A stretch of 44,517 bases of DNA from Flavobacteriaceae bacterium (GTDB lineage: Bacteria; Bacteroidota; Bacteroidia; Flavobacteriales; Flavobacteriaceae). The stretch covers positions 1-44,517 of the forward strand of contig JAESRX010000020.1 in NCBI GenBank assembly GCA_016764435.1, read 5' to 3'. Position 1 is the stretch's first letter; each line of letters starts with the position of its first letter. The position numbers were made by a program, and so were the translations under genes. The notes under the pieces are model-generated. The model saw nothing but the letters and a program-made list of their open reading frames with translations, ran no database searches and had not been told where the DNA came from. This document shows positions 34,474 through 42,593 of the stretch, piece after piece.

Positions 34474-34874
34474 TAATCCTTTATATCTGTTAATTCTGTC
34501 GTAGTAATTTGAAATGTTGTTGCATATTTTTCCAATGTTTTCTGAGACAAGCTCCTAAAAACACGTGGCTTAAAATGACGTTTTATTTGCCAATTCCATT
34601 TCCCCATATAACTAGCCGTAGTACTCAAATCCATCCTACTCAACTCCATATAATATGGGATGGGACTGATGCGTCCTTTTTTATATAAATCTTTAAAATG
34701 GAGTGCCCTCTCTTCTAGTAAATCCAAGGATTTATTCAAAGCAATTATCTTAGGCTCCCACCCTTTACTTAATTTGGTTACATAATTTCCATCCGTATCA
34801 GTTGCATAACACAGTTCCCGCATGTTTTTATCTGTCAGGCTACTTTTATCCTGTGGTACATCCTTGGCTTTCAT
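34473..34874 (-). CDS. Small protein of unknown function, coupled to the BtrH-like gene
   Basis: 133 aa, basic, no signal peptide or membrane helix. Predominantly helical, with the segments GWEPKIIALNKSLDLLEERA and WNWQIKRHFKPRVF; the end (TLEKYATTFQITTTELTDI) recalls the last helices of an XRE-type HTH but is too short to call. Its stop shares a base with the BtrH start, which suggests the two products act together. I do not recognise a characterised family. Confidence 0.7.
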   Translation of the reverse strand: MKAKDVPQDKSSLTDKNMRELCYATDTDGNYVTKLSKGWEPKIIALNKSLDLLEERALHFKDLYKKGRISPIPYYMELSRMDLSTTASYMGKWNWQIKRHFKPRVFRSLSQKTLEKYATTFQITTTELTDIKD

Positions 34875-34875
34875 C

Positions 34876-35328
34876 TTAGTTTCTTTGTATAAAAAGTTTT
34901 AATTCACAGTCTAATATTTTTACTTCATTGCATGTAATTTCCCCTTTCATGGTACAAATAGAGAAATCATCACCATCATAACGAGAGAGTAAGGTTGCAA
35001 AAGAAGTTAAGGTGTCATTTACAGCAGGTATTTTATAGATATGAATGTATTTAATACTGCTAATAAACCCAATAACATCGGAGTTATTTTCTTTATCCTC
35101 AGGTCCAAAATACGTTTGACCAACGTTTATAGAACAAGATTGCGCTATGTTTTCGACAAGGCCCGCTTCTGAAAACTGCCCTTTCTCTACAAAAATAGTT
35201 CCCTCTTTTATGGTGAAATATGTTCCTATAGTTTTTTTATCAATCACAAAATATTCATCTATCATAATCATAGGTGCTCTATGAGGTAGGAATTTTTTAA
35301 TGTCAACTTTACTCGGATTAAAACTCAT
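34876..35328 (-). CDS. Hotdog-fold dehydratase-like protein A (Glu kept, FabZ-type His missing)
   Basis: 150 aa. It begins with the FabZ-like FLPHRAPMIMIDEY, then at the active site reads KGQFSEAGLVENIAQS, with Glu59 in the ENIAQ motif (FabZ: EAMAQ). The GHFPG segment that holds the catalytic His in FabZ is absent. The protein belongs to the ApeP/ApeI-like dehydratase group of aryl-polyene clusters. It lies 1 nt after hotdog B and is a likely partner of one of the other hotdog proteins. Confidence 0.82.
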   Translation of the reverse strand: MSFNPSKVDIKKFLPHRAPMIMIDEYFVIDKKTIGTYFTIKEGTIFVEKGQFSEAGLVENIAQSCSINVGQTYFGPEDKENNSDVIGFISSIKYIHIYKIPAVNDTLTSFATLLSRYDGDDFSICTMKGEITCNEVKILDCELKLFIQRN

Positions 35329-35329
35329 A

Positions 35330-35749
35330 CTAAGAGGCTAATACGGTTTTCATCTGCCCTGTTGCAATTAATTCTCCTCCGATATTTACCGTGATTTGCA
35401 CCAAGCTAATCCCCATAAACTCTTGAAGCATAGTAATGGTCGTTTCTAAAAACTCTCCCACTTTAGGCAATCTAGAAATTTCTATTTTTTTAATGGCTCC
35501 TAAATACCCAGTCGGTGGTTCTTTTTTTAATAAAAAATACTGATACCCCGTATGTAAGGCAACAGATTGCGCCATGTTTTCTATAATTCCAGCTTCAGAA
35601 AGCATCCTTTCAGACACTAATATATTATCCTCTAACACCTCAAAACCAGCGACTAGTTCCTCTTCTCCGTATGAAATTAGCTCCGTCACCATAACAAATG
35701 GTGCTTTTTGAGGAATTAAATCCTGTATATTTTTTAAAATTGTTTCCAT
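35330..35749 (-). CDS. Hotdog-fold dehydratase-like protein B (Glu kept, FabZ-type His missing)
   Basis: 139 aa from the ATG at 35749; the longer frame needs a TTG start inside darB. The active-site region is ERMLSEAGIIENMAQSVALH with Glu57 in ENMAQ, again with no GHFPG His. The N-terminal LPHR of FabZ is IPQK here. It is a paralogue of the next gene. Both probably dehydrate 3-hydroxyacyl-ACP during polyene growth, alone or as heterodimers. Confidence 0.83.
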   Translation of the reverse strand: METILKNIQDLIPQKAPFVMVTELISYGEEELVAGFEVLEDNILVSERMLSEAGIIENMAQSVALHTGYQYFLLKKEPPTGYLGAIKKIEISRLPKVGEFLETTITMLQEFMGISLVQITVNIGGELIATGQMKTVLAS

Positions 35750-35757
35750 AATTATTT

Positions 35758-36891
35758 TTAACAAACAGTTAAATATGCATAGGTATAAGAAAAACGAGCA
35801 CTTTCAGGTACTGAAAGTAAAATCGTATCTCCTTTTTTTAAGTTCCCACTAGAAACTAGCTCTTCTAGCATAATATAAATAGAAGCGGCTCCTACATTTC
35901 CAACGCGCTCTAAATTGATAAACCATCGGTCCCAAGGAATTTCCACTCCTTGATTCTTCATTTCATCATACAATCCTTTCTTAAAATAATAAGAAGAAAT
36001 ATGAGGTAAATAATAGGTCACGTCTGCTGGTTTTATATTGTTTTTCAACATAGAACTCTTTAAACTTTGAACCCCTTTAACCAGAATATTTTTCCCGAGT
36101 AAACGCGTGTCTTGTTTCATCGCAAAAAGAGATTTTTCTGCCCAAACATCCGAAGAAAACTCACTCCATGGCATTAAAAAACCACTGTCCAATTTTTCAC
36201 TTCCAGCATACATACACGCATCTATTTCATGCGCAAAAGAATGCCCTTCCATCCATTCAATTTTCAATGGAAAATCACCTTTAGGAGTATTCTCTAACAG
36301 TACCGCTCCTGCACCATCAGAAAGCATCCATCTTAAAAAATCTTTTTCAAAAGCTAAAATCGGTTTTTTATCCAAACGGTCTAACGATTTCACTTCTGCT
36401 TCAAAAATAGTTGATTTCATCCAAGAGGAAGTACGCTCAGACCCTGTACAAACTGCATTTTCTGTCTGGCTCGCCTTTACTGATAAATACCCGAATTTTA
36501 AGGCATTCATCCCAGAGCAACAAGCTCCTGAAGGCGAATTAATTTCAGTATTTCCATTTTTTAAAAAACCATGCACCATCGCGGCATGAGAAGGTAATAT
36601 TTGATCAGGACTTGAAGTCCCACAGGAAATAAGTTCTATTTGACTAGACTCAAAATCGGCATCACATAACAATTCTATTGCACGACTTGTCAGCTGTGCA
36701 TTGTTATGCGTAATTTCCCCATTATCATCTAATGCGTAATACCGTTGTTTTATTTTATTATTGCGAAGCACAATGCGCCTTGCCCTAGAATTTTCCCCAT
36801 TAATTAATCCTAATTTCGACTCCATATCGTCATTACAAACAGGACTATTCGGCAAAAATTTTGATATTTTTGTGATGTAAACTTCTTTCAT
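35758..36891 (-). CDS. darB: DarB-like ketosynthase (KAS III family) of dialkylresorcinol synthesis
   Basis: 377 aa. KAS III/chalcone-type fold: Cys125 in SGACCSGMNAL, His in YYLPHISSYYF and Asn in RVGNVGAASIYIML, the Cys-His-Asn triad. It sits directly after darA with an ATGA overlap. In dialkylresorcinol pathways DarB joins two beta-ketoacyl units to a cyclohexanedione, which DarA turns into the aromatic ring. Assigned from triad, length and pairing with darA. Confidence 0.9.
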   Translation of the reverse strand: MKEVYITKISKFLPNSPVCNDDMESKLGLINGENSRARRIVLRNNKIKQRYYALDDNGEITHNNAQLTSRAIELLCDADFESSQIELISCGTSSPDQILPSHAAMVHGFLKNGNTEINSPSGACCSGMNALKFGYLSVKASQTENAVCTGSERTSSWMKSTIFEAEVKSLDRLDKKPILAFEKDFLRWMLSDGAGAVLLENTPKGDFPLKIEWMEGHSFAHEIDACMYAGSEKLDSGFLMPWSEFSSDVWAEKSLFAMKQDTRLLGKNILVKGVQSLKSSMLKNNIKPADVTYYLPHISSYYFKKGLYDEMKNQGVEIPWDRWFINLERVGNVGAASIYIMLEELVSSGNLKKGDTILLSVPESARFSYTYAYLTVC

Positions 36892-37814
36892 AGATTTTTT
36901 TTAACTCCAGCGTAATACTTTTTCTCTTTTTTTATTTTTACAACCGAAAACGGATAACTTATTAGATAAATTAAATACACAACCGGTGAAATAAACCAAA
37001 TAGCAAATAAGAGGTATAAGTTAAATAATTTTATCCAAAGAAGCCGTTTTCCGCCTTTTTTTTCTCCTTTTGTTACAATAAGCCGTGCCCATTTATCAAA
37101 TAAGAAATTGGCTCTTTTATCCACCAACACTAAAAACGGGTTGATTTTCACAGCTCCTTCTCTTAAAAGTGCGGGTTGCAACTGCTCATAATTATTCTCC
37201 TTTAAGGATTTCAGAATGTATTTCCCGAATCTTGCTGCATTCTTAATATCCACTGACGCAACACCCGGTTTTGGAAAAATTTTTAAATATTTAGTCTTTA
37301 AACCTGTAAACATCCAATGGGAAATAGTAATAACACTTATGTGATTCACATGGCGATCTACCAAGGCTATATTCCCTACTAAATTTGCTTTTTTAGCCCA
37401 CAATAATGTCTTTATTTTTTCCTGAGCCATGATCCACATATTCCTACATCCGATAACGGTTATCACAGGAGTATCTTTAAATACGGCATCTGACACCTTG
37501 TTTTTTAAAAATGAATTTACTGGAATCGCAGGCGTTAAAAACCATACTTGATAGGCTAGAATTACAAGGTCGTATTCTCCCTCAATTTCTGGAATTTTTT
37601 CTGTTTTTAAAGCTGCGGGGATTTGTAAAAACGTTTCTGGAAAAATATTAAAAAAAGCTTCCTTTTTCCAAGGAAAACGAAATGGAGATTCCATTTCTAT
37701 CTGATAATAACTCACAGCTACTTCGGCTTCTTTTTCAAGATCACTTGTAATAGATTTTGCTATTTCAAGTAACTGACCAGACTGTGTATAATAAATAACC
37801 AATACCTTTTTCAT
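36888..37814 (-). CDS. darA: DarA-like dialkylresorcinol condensing/aromatising flavodoxin-like enzyme
   Basis: 308 aa. The N-terminal flavodoxin-like motif VLVIYYTQSGQLLEIAK (4-20) binds FMN phosphate; LVILAYQVWFLTPAIPV and TVIGCRNMW follow as in the family. A hydrophobic stretch at 260-290 (LFNLYLLFAIWFISPVVYLI) suggests membrane attachment. DarA oxidises/aromatises the cyclohexanedione made by DarB to a dialkylresorcinol, the alcohol half of flexirubins. Preceded by an LpxL-like acyltransferase gene with a 6-nt gap. Confidence 0.9.
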   Translation of the reverse strand: MKKVLVIYYTQSGQLLEIAKSITSDLEKEAEVAVSYYQIEMESPFRFPWKKEAFFNIFPETFLQIPAALKTEKIPEIEGEYDLVILAYQVWFLTPAIPVNSFLKNKVSDAVFKDTPVITVIGCRNMWIMAQEKIKTLLWAKKANLVGNIALVDRHVNHISVITISHWMFTGLKTKYLKIFPKPGVASVDIKNAARFGKYILKSLKENNYEQLQPALLREGAVKINPFLVLVDKRANFLFDKWARLIVTKGEKKGGKRLLWIKLFNLYLLFAIWFISPVVYLIYLISYPFSVVKIKKEKKYYAGVKKNL

Positions 37815-37820
37815 TGTTGT

Positions 37821-38699
37821 TTATTTTAAATCATTCCAAAAATCGAAAAAATTAAACCATTGATAGGGGTATTTTTTTAAAACAGACTCCATACTTTTAA
37901 TATAGCTCGTAAGAAGTCCCTTGGTATCCCTGTGCTTAAACGTAGCTCTTTCTGCATACAATCTGTAGTTTTGGCTCGAATGTTTCATTACATATACAAA
38001 CAATACAGGCACCTGTAACCTTGCCCCTAACATAAAAGGACCCGCAGGAAAACTCGCTTCTTTATGTAGAAACTCTCCCGAGACCGTTTTACTACCTTCC
38101 ATGTATCTATCTCCTGTAAAACAGATTAAATTATTGTTTTTTAACGCATTATTTATTTCAAATATATGCGAAAAATCATCCTTAATAATTATAAATCTTG
38201 TGGTACTCGGTTTGTTGGATTTATTGATCTGTTTTTTAATAGCTGCATGTTCATTATCTGTGGTCACTATACATACCTGAGAAAAACTATCTACCTCTGT
38301 AAAGAAAAAATCTGACAGTTCAAAATTACCAATATGTGCACTTATAAGAATGCCTCCTTTTTTTTCCTTGAGTAGGTTTTCTATAATTTCATTTCCTTTA
38401 GATTTAAAGGAAAATTTATTTTTCAATCCAGATCGTATGGCTACTTTATCTATAATTGTTTGTCCAAACACAAAATTGGTTTTGTACACACTTAGAATAG
38501 CATGCCCCCATGTTTGCTTTCTTCTTTTTCTAAAATATAAATAGCTTGCTTGTGTTCCTTCTCTTGAAAACAACAAATAGTAGAAAGCCACAAAATACAA
38601 CACAAAATAGGCACTTTTGATGCCTATTTTTCGTATTATAAAAATAAATATTTTATATCCTAAGGGAGTTCCTTTAGATTTTCCATCCCACTTAGCCAT
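37821..38699 (-). CDS. LpxL/HtrB-like lysophospholipid acyltransferase
   Basis: 292 aa. N-terminal membrane helix (about 30-45, YFVLYFVAFYYLLF); catalytic motif ISAHIGNFELSD with H122-x4-E127, typical of the LpxL/LpxM group; later LICFTGDRYMEGSKTV. In lipid A synthesis this family transfers acyl chains from ACP to a hydroxyl. In this cluster it may acylate the resorcinol or a lipid anchor. Located between ACP 2 and darA. Confidence 0.88.
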   Translation of the reverse strand: MAKWDGKSKGTPLGYKIFIFIIRKIGIKSAYFVLYFVAFYYLLFSREGTQASYLYFRKRRKQTWGHAILSVYKTNFVFGQTIIDKVAIRSGLKNKFSFKSKGNEIIENLLKEKKGGILISAHIGNFELSDFFFTEVDSFSQVCIVTTDNEHAAIKKQINKSNKPSTTRFIIIKDDFSHIFEINNALKNNNLICFTGDRYMEGSKTVSGEFLHKEASFPAGPFMLGARLQVPVLFVYVMKHSSQNYRLYAERATFKHRDTKGLLTSYIKSMESVLKKYPYQWFNFFDFWNDLK

Positions 38700-38707
38700 C
38701 TTTGATG

Positions 38708-38950
38708 TTAGTTTAATTTCACATCAATTAAATGGTAAAAATTGTCAAGTGTTTCTACTCCAACAAAATCTTCCGCAACTAATTTCACTCCAAATTCAGA
38801 TTCTACAGCCACTACAAGGTCTACAAAGTCCAAACTATCCAACTCTAATGTTTCTTTTAAATTTGCATCCGGCACTAAATCATCCATTTCAGCTTCAAAC
38901 TCGTCCACTAAAAAATCGTTTATTTTTACTATTATAGTTTCTTTATCCAT
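38708..38950 (-). CDS. Acyl carrier protein 2
   Basis: 80 aa, acidic. Phosphopantetheine Ser39 in LELDSLDFVDLVVAVE. Its start directly follows the upstream KAS stop. Placement between a KAS and the LpxL/DarA/DarB genes suggests it carries the chains for the starter or the dialkylresorcinol branch. Confidence 0.93.
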   Translation of the reverse strand: MDKETIIVKINDFLVDEFEAEMDDLVPDANLKETLELDSLDFVDLVVAVESEFGVKLVAEDFVGVETLDNFYHLIDVKLN

Positions 38951-40171
38951 TTAGGTATTCTTTTTAATTATTATTGCAGAATTTGTCCCTCCAAAACCAA
39001 AGGAGTTAGACAAAAATACATCTATTTTTTTGTCGATAGTTTCTTTTACCAGATTTAATTTAGCACTATCCTCGTCTGTTTCTTCAAGGTTAATATTCGG
39101 TGCGATAAAGGAATGCTCCATCATTAACATGGAATACACAATCTCACTAGCACCCGCCATCCAACACTCGTGTCCTGTCATGGATTTGGTAGAACTTACA
39201 TAAGGAGAACAATCCTTAAAAGTATCGTGAATAGCTCTTGCTTCCATTTTATCTCCAATAGGAGTTGACGTTGCATGGGCATTAATATAATCAATATCCG
39301 CTGCCGAAATAGCCGCTTGTTTTAGCGCATTTTTCATCGCTCTAGCAGGCCCATCCATATTAGGGCTAGAAATATGATCTCCGTTGGACGAAAAACCATA
39401 GCCAATAACTTCACCTAGAATAGTCGCTCCACGTTTCACCGCAGACTCATAACTCTCTAAAATTAAAGTAGCTCCTCCTCCACTGGGTACTAGGCCACTT
39501 CTATTTTTATCAAAGGGTTTACAGGCTTCTGCTGGAGGCAATGTATCACTTGCAAATACGCCCAATCCGTCAAAACTACCCATGGCAAATTTATTCACTT
39601 CTTGTGCGCCTCCACAAATTATAATTTCTTGCATTCCACTTTTAATCAAATGAAATCCTAAACCTACAGAATGCGAACCACTTGCACAAGCAGCACTCAC
39701 CGTTAGGTTAATCCCTCTCAATTTAAATATAGTGGACAAATTCATGGTCACCGTAGAGTTCATACTTTTAAATATAGCACCAGAACCTACGAGTGTCGTA
39801 TCTTTTTTATTTCTAACAATATCTATAGATTCAATAACAGATTTAGCAGTACTATCATTTCCATAAATAATTCCAACCTCATTTTTCTCTAAAAAACTCA
39901 AATCAATATTTGCATTTTTTAAGGCCTCTAAAGTAGACACATAAGCAAACTGAGTTTCTTCTCCCATGCTTATTCTTTCACGTCTTGACAATAATTTTTT
40001 TAGGTTTGGGATCTCTATCCCTCCCGTAAGCGCGGACCTATAGCCAAATTCTTTTCTATCTTGGTCAAAAACAATTCCTGATTTCCCTTGATACAACGAT
40101 TCTTTTACCTCTTGTAGGTTTTTTCCTAAACAAGAGTAAATCCCCATACCTGTTATTACAACTCTTCTCAT
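38951..40171 (-). CDS. Beta-ketoacyl-ACP synthase (third KAS, FabF-like)
   Basis: 406 aa. Start MRRVVITGMGIYSCLG; Cys162 in VSAACASGSHSVG, His in NAHATSTPIGDK and His in SMTGHECWMAGA; end NSFGFGGTNSAII. All catalytic residues are present. It is the most FabB/FabF-like of the three. Its ATG overlaps the FabG stop (TAATG) and it is followed directly by ACP 2. Confidence 0.93.
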   Translation of the reverse strand: MRRVVITGMGIYSCLGKNLQEVKESLYQGKSGIVFDQDRKEFGYRSALTGGIEIPNLKKLLSRRERISMGEETQFAYVSTLEALKNANIDLSFLEKNEVGIIYGNDSTAKSVIESIDIVRNKKDTTLVGSGAIFKSMNSTVTMNLSTIFKLRGINLTVSAACASGSHSVGLGFHLIKSGMQEIIICGGAQEVNKFAMGSFDGLGVFASDTLPPAEACKPFDKNRSGLVPSGGGATLILESYESAVKRGATILGEVIGYGFSSNGDHISSPNMDGPARAMKNALKQAAISAADIDYINAHATSTPIGDKMEARAIHDTFKDCSPYVSSTKSMTGHECWMAGASEIVYSMLMMEHSFIAPNINLEETDEDSAKLNLVKETIDKKIDVFLSNSFGFGGTNSAIIIKKNT

Positions 40172-40902
40172 TATGAATAAATTCCTCCGTTAATATTTAT
40201 TATTTCGCCTGTAATATAGGAAGATTTTTTTGACGCTAAAAAAGAAACTAAATTTGCCACTTCTTCAGCTTCTCCAAATCTATTTGCTGGAATCATTTTT
40301 TTCAATTCTTTTTCGTCTAAAGACGCCGTCATATCCGATTTTATAAAGCCAGGAGCTACTGCGTTTACCGTAATTTTTCGTTTTGCTACTTCCTGAGCCA
40401 ATGCTTTTGTGGCAGCGATTACAGCGCCCTTTGCTGCTGAATAGTTGGTCTGTCCAGGCGTCCCCTTCAATCCAGAAACAGAAACAATATTTATGACACG
40501 ACCATACCTATTTCTAAGCAACTTCTGCATCAAACAATTGGTTACATTAAAAAAACCACTCAAACTAGTATTAATAACGCTGTCCCAGTCCTGTTTAGGC
40601 ATCCACATAAACAATCCATCTTTTGTAATCCCAGCATTGTTTACCAAAACTTCGATAAGACCCTTTTCGTTTTTTTGATGCCATTCATCCAATGTATTGT
40701 TAACATCTTCATGATCTGCAACATCAAATTGAATTATTTCTCCCGTATTACCCGCGGCTTCCACAGCCTTTAACGTTTCCATTGCGGCTTCCTTATTAGA
40801 CGCGTAATTTATAAGGATATGATACGCTGAATCTATTGCTAACTGAATACAGATAGCTCTCCCTATCCCTCTAGAACCACCTGTTACTAAGGCTGTTTTC
40901 AT
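40171..40902 (-). CDS. 3-oxoacyl-ACP reductase (FabG-like SDR)
   Basis: 243 aa. Classical short-chain dehydrogenase: TGGSRGIGRAI cofactor motif, NNAG at about 89-92, catalytic Ser in VSVSGLKG and the Tyr-x3-Lys of TNYSAAKGAV, and the C-terminal TGEIININGGIYS. It reduces 3-ketoacyl-ACP to 3-hydroxyacyl-ACP before the hotdog dehydratases act. It follows the ammonia lyase after a 47-nt gap that contains a small hairpin. Confidence 0.95.
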   Translation of the reverse strand: MKTALVTGGSRGIGRAICIQLAIDSAYHILINYASNKEAAMETLKAVEAAGNTGEIIQFDVADHEDVNNTLDEWHQKNEKGLIEVLVNNAGITKDGLFMWMPKQDWDSVINTSLSGFFNVTNCLMQKLLRNRYGRVINIVSVSGLKGTPGQTNYSAAKGAVIAATKALAQEVAKRKITVNAVAPGFIKSDMTASLDEKELKKMIPANRFGEAEEVANLVSFLASKKSSYITGEIININGGIYS

Positions 40903-40919
40903 AAAATATATCTTTTAAA

Positions 40920-40936
40920 ACGGGGTGTTTCCCCAT
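40920..40936 (-). promoter_or_regulatory. GC-rich hairpin between lyase and FabG (possible attenuator)
   Basis: Minus-strand RNA: AUGGGG-AAACA-CCCCGU, a stem of 6 pairs including one G-U, followed by UUUU. It sits in the 47-nt gap after the first operon gene. Weak for a full terminator, but it could cut read-through and raise lyase level relative to the rest. Confidence 0.35.
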
Positions 40937-40949
40937 AGAATTAACACTC

Positions 40950-42503
40950 CTAAAATTGCATTAAATAAGCTTTCACTTTATTCACATACGGATACATAAT
41001 TACATCCTCCTTAAACGCAGGAACGATGGCTCTAATTTCTTTAAACAACTTCGCTGTATGTGCAGACACCTTATCTTGATATTCTAAATATTCAATCGCT
41101 TGAATAATGGTAATCGTTTCAATTGCGAGAACTTCAAAAGAGTTTTCGATTATTTTCTGTGTGATAAGCGCCGCATTTGTCCCCATACTTACGATATCCT
41201 GATTGTCATTATTATTAGGAATACTGTGTACATACATTGGATTAGAAAGCATCTGATTTTCTGCCGTAGTAGACGTGGCCGTAAACTGAACTCCTTGCAT
41301 CCCGAAATTCAACCCTAATTTTCCTAAATTCACAAACGGAGGTAATATATCATTCAACTTATGGTTTAATAAATAATTCAACTGTCTCTCCGACAACATG
41401 CTCATTTTAGTCACCACCAATTTTAATTTGTCCATTTCTAAGGATACATAATCACCGTGAAAATTTCCACCGTGGTACACATGCTTATTTTTAACATCTA
41501 CAATAGGATTGTCATTTGCAGAATTTACTTCTTCGTATAAAACACTTTCCACATTATTAATAGTGTCTAAAGCAGGGCCTAAAATCTGAGGCACACATCG
41601 TAAGGAATAGTATTCCTGAACTTTTTCCTTAAAAATTTCGTCCGTTACTTTTCCGGTATATAAATGCTCCTCTCTGTTCCTTATAAGTTGACTGTCGTGA
41701 AGCGCCTCACGCATTCTTCTCGCAATCTCCTGTTGCCCCTTATGTTTCTTAGCATTGTTTAATTCAAAGGATAAATGATCATCATATGCGCTTACAATTT
41801 CATTGATCGCAATAGAACAATCCGTAATACATTTTAATAATTTTTGAGACTGTATTACATTTACGATTCCAATACCTGTCATTACTGAAGTTCCGTTCAT
41901 TAATGCCAACCCTTCTCTAAGCTCTACTGTTATAGGGGATAAATTCTCTATCTCAAAAACATCTTTAGTAGCTCTACGCTCCCCTTTATAAAATACTTCT
42001 CCTTCTCCTATTAACACCAATGCTAAATGTGCTAATTGCACTAGATCTCCACTAGCACCAACGCCTCCATGAGAAAATATAAGTGGAGTAATGTCCTTGT
42101 TTAAAATTTGAACCATAAGGTTAACCACCGAAGGATGGACTCCTGAATTCCCCAAACACAACGTGTTTAAACGTGCAAGAATAGCCGATTTAACCACAAT
42201 TGGATCTAGTGGTGTCCCCGTACCGGAAGCATGACTTCTGATCAAATTATACTGTAGCTGAATTCTATCCTCATCGTTTATTTTATACTGAGCCATCGGA
42301 CCGAAACCCGTATTTACTCCGTATAATATTTTATTCTCAGAAAATGCTTTTAAAAAATCGAAACTATCCTGTACTCTTTGGATTACTTTTTCACTTAAAC
42401 TTATAGCTGAACCTTGAAAAAGGACTGAATAAAAATCTTTCGGTTCCAATTCTTTTTCGATTTGGAACACTGGAGTTTCCAATTCTTTTTTTATTTGCAA
42501 CAT
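40950..42503 (-). CDS. Aromatic amino acid ammonia-lyase (HAL/TAL family), probably tyrosine ammonia-lyase
   Basis: 517 aa. The MIO prosthetic group is formed from A150-S151-G152 in GGVGASGDLVQLAH; catalytic Tyr61 in YGVNTGFG; YSLRCVPQILGP later. The substrate-selectivity pair is S90-H91 (LIRSHASGTG), which resembles the HAL pattern rather than the H-L of well-known TALs. Genome context argues for tyrosine: flexirubin clusters begin with a TAL that supplies 4-coumarate as polyene starter. It is the first gene of the long minus-strand operon and is divergent to the halogenase-like gene. Confidence 0.9.
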   Translation of the reverse strand: MLQIKKELETPVFQIEKELEPKDFYSVLFQGSAISLSEKVIQRVQDSFDFLKAFSENKILYGVNTGFGPMAQYKINDEDRIQLQYNLIRSHASGTGTPLDPIVVKSAILARLNTLCLGNSGVHPSVVNLMVQILNKDITPLIFSHGGVGASGDLVQLAHLALVLIGEGEVFYKGERRATKDVFEIENLSPITVELREGLALMNGTSVMTGIGIVNVIQSQKLLKCITDCSIAINEIVSAYDDHLSFELNNAKKHKGQQEIARRMREALHDSQLIRNREEHLYTGKVTDEIFKEKVQEYYSLRCVPQILGPALDTINNVESVLYEEVNSANDNPIVDVKNKHVYHGGNFHGDYVSLEMDKLKLVVTKMSMLSERQLNYLLNHKLNDILPPFVNLGKLGLNFGMQGVQFTATSTTAENQMLSNPMYVHSIPNNNDNQDIVSMGTNAALITQKIIENSFEVLAIETITIIQAIEYLEYQDKVSAHTAKLFKEIRAIVPAFKEDVIMYPYVNKVKAYLMQF

Positions 42504-42539
42504 TTTATTTTTTTTAAATAAAGTCTTTCCGTCAGAAAG

Positions 42540-42554
42540 AAAATTAGTAATTTT
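42540..42554. promoter_or_regulatory. 15-nt palindrome in the divergent cluster promoter region
   Basis: AAAATTA-G-TAATTTT, perfect 7-bp arms, in the 90-bp gap between the lyase and the halogenase-like gene and next to the candidate -7 box. In AT-rich DNA such palindromes arise by chance, so an operator role is only possible. Confidence 0.3.
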
Positions 42555-42558
42555 ATAA

Positions 42559-42566
42559 CAAAAATA
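42559..42566 (-). promoter_or_regulatory. Candidate -7 element (TATTTTTG) for the flexirubin operon
   Basis: Minus strand reads TATTTTTG, matching TAnnTTTG, about 56 nt before the lyase ATG. No exact TTTG -33 box; the nearest candidate is a weak TTAG at 42583-42586. It is the only consensus -7 match in the gap. Confidence 0.45.
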
Positions 42567-42593
42567 AGATTTTATTTTTAAACTAATTGTAAA

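Noticed and set aside
36107..36589. 160-codon plus-strand ORF
   Set aside because: Lies fully antisense to darB, whose catalytic triad and overlaps with neighbours are clear; composition is that of a shadow frame.
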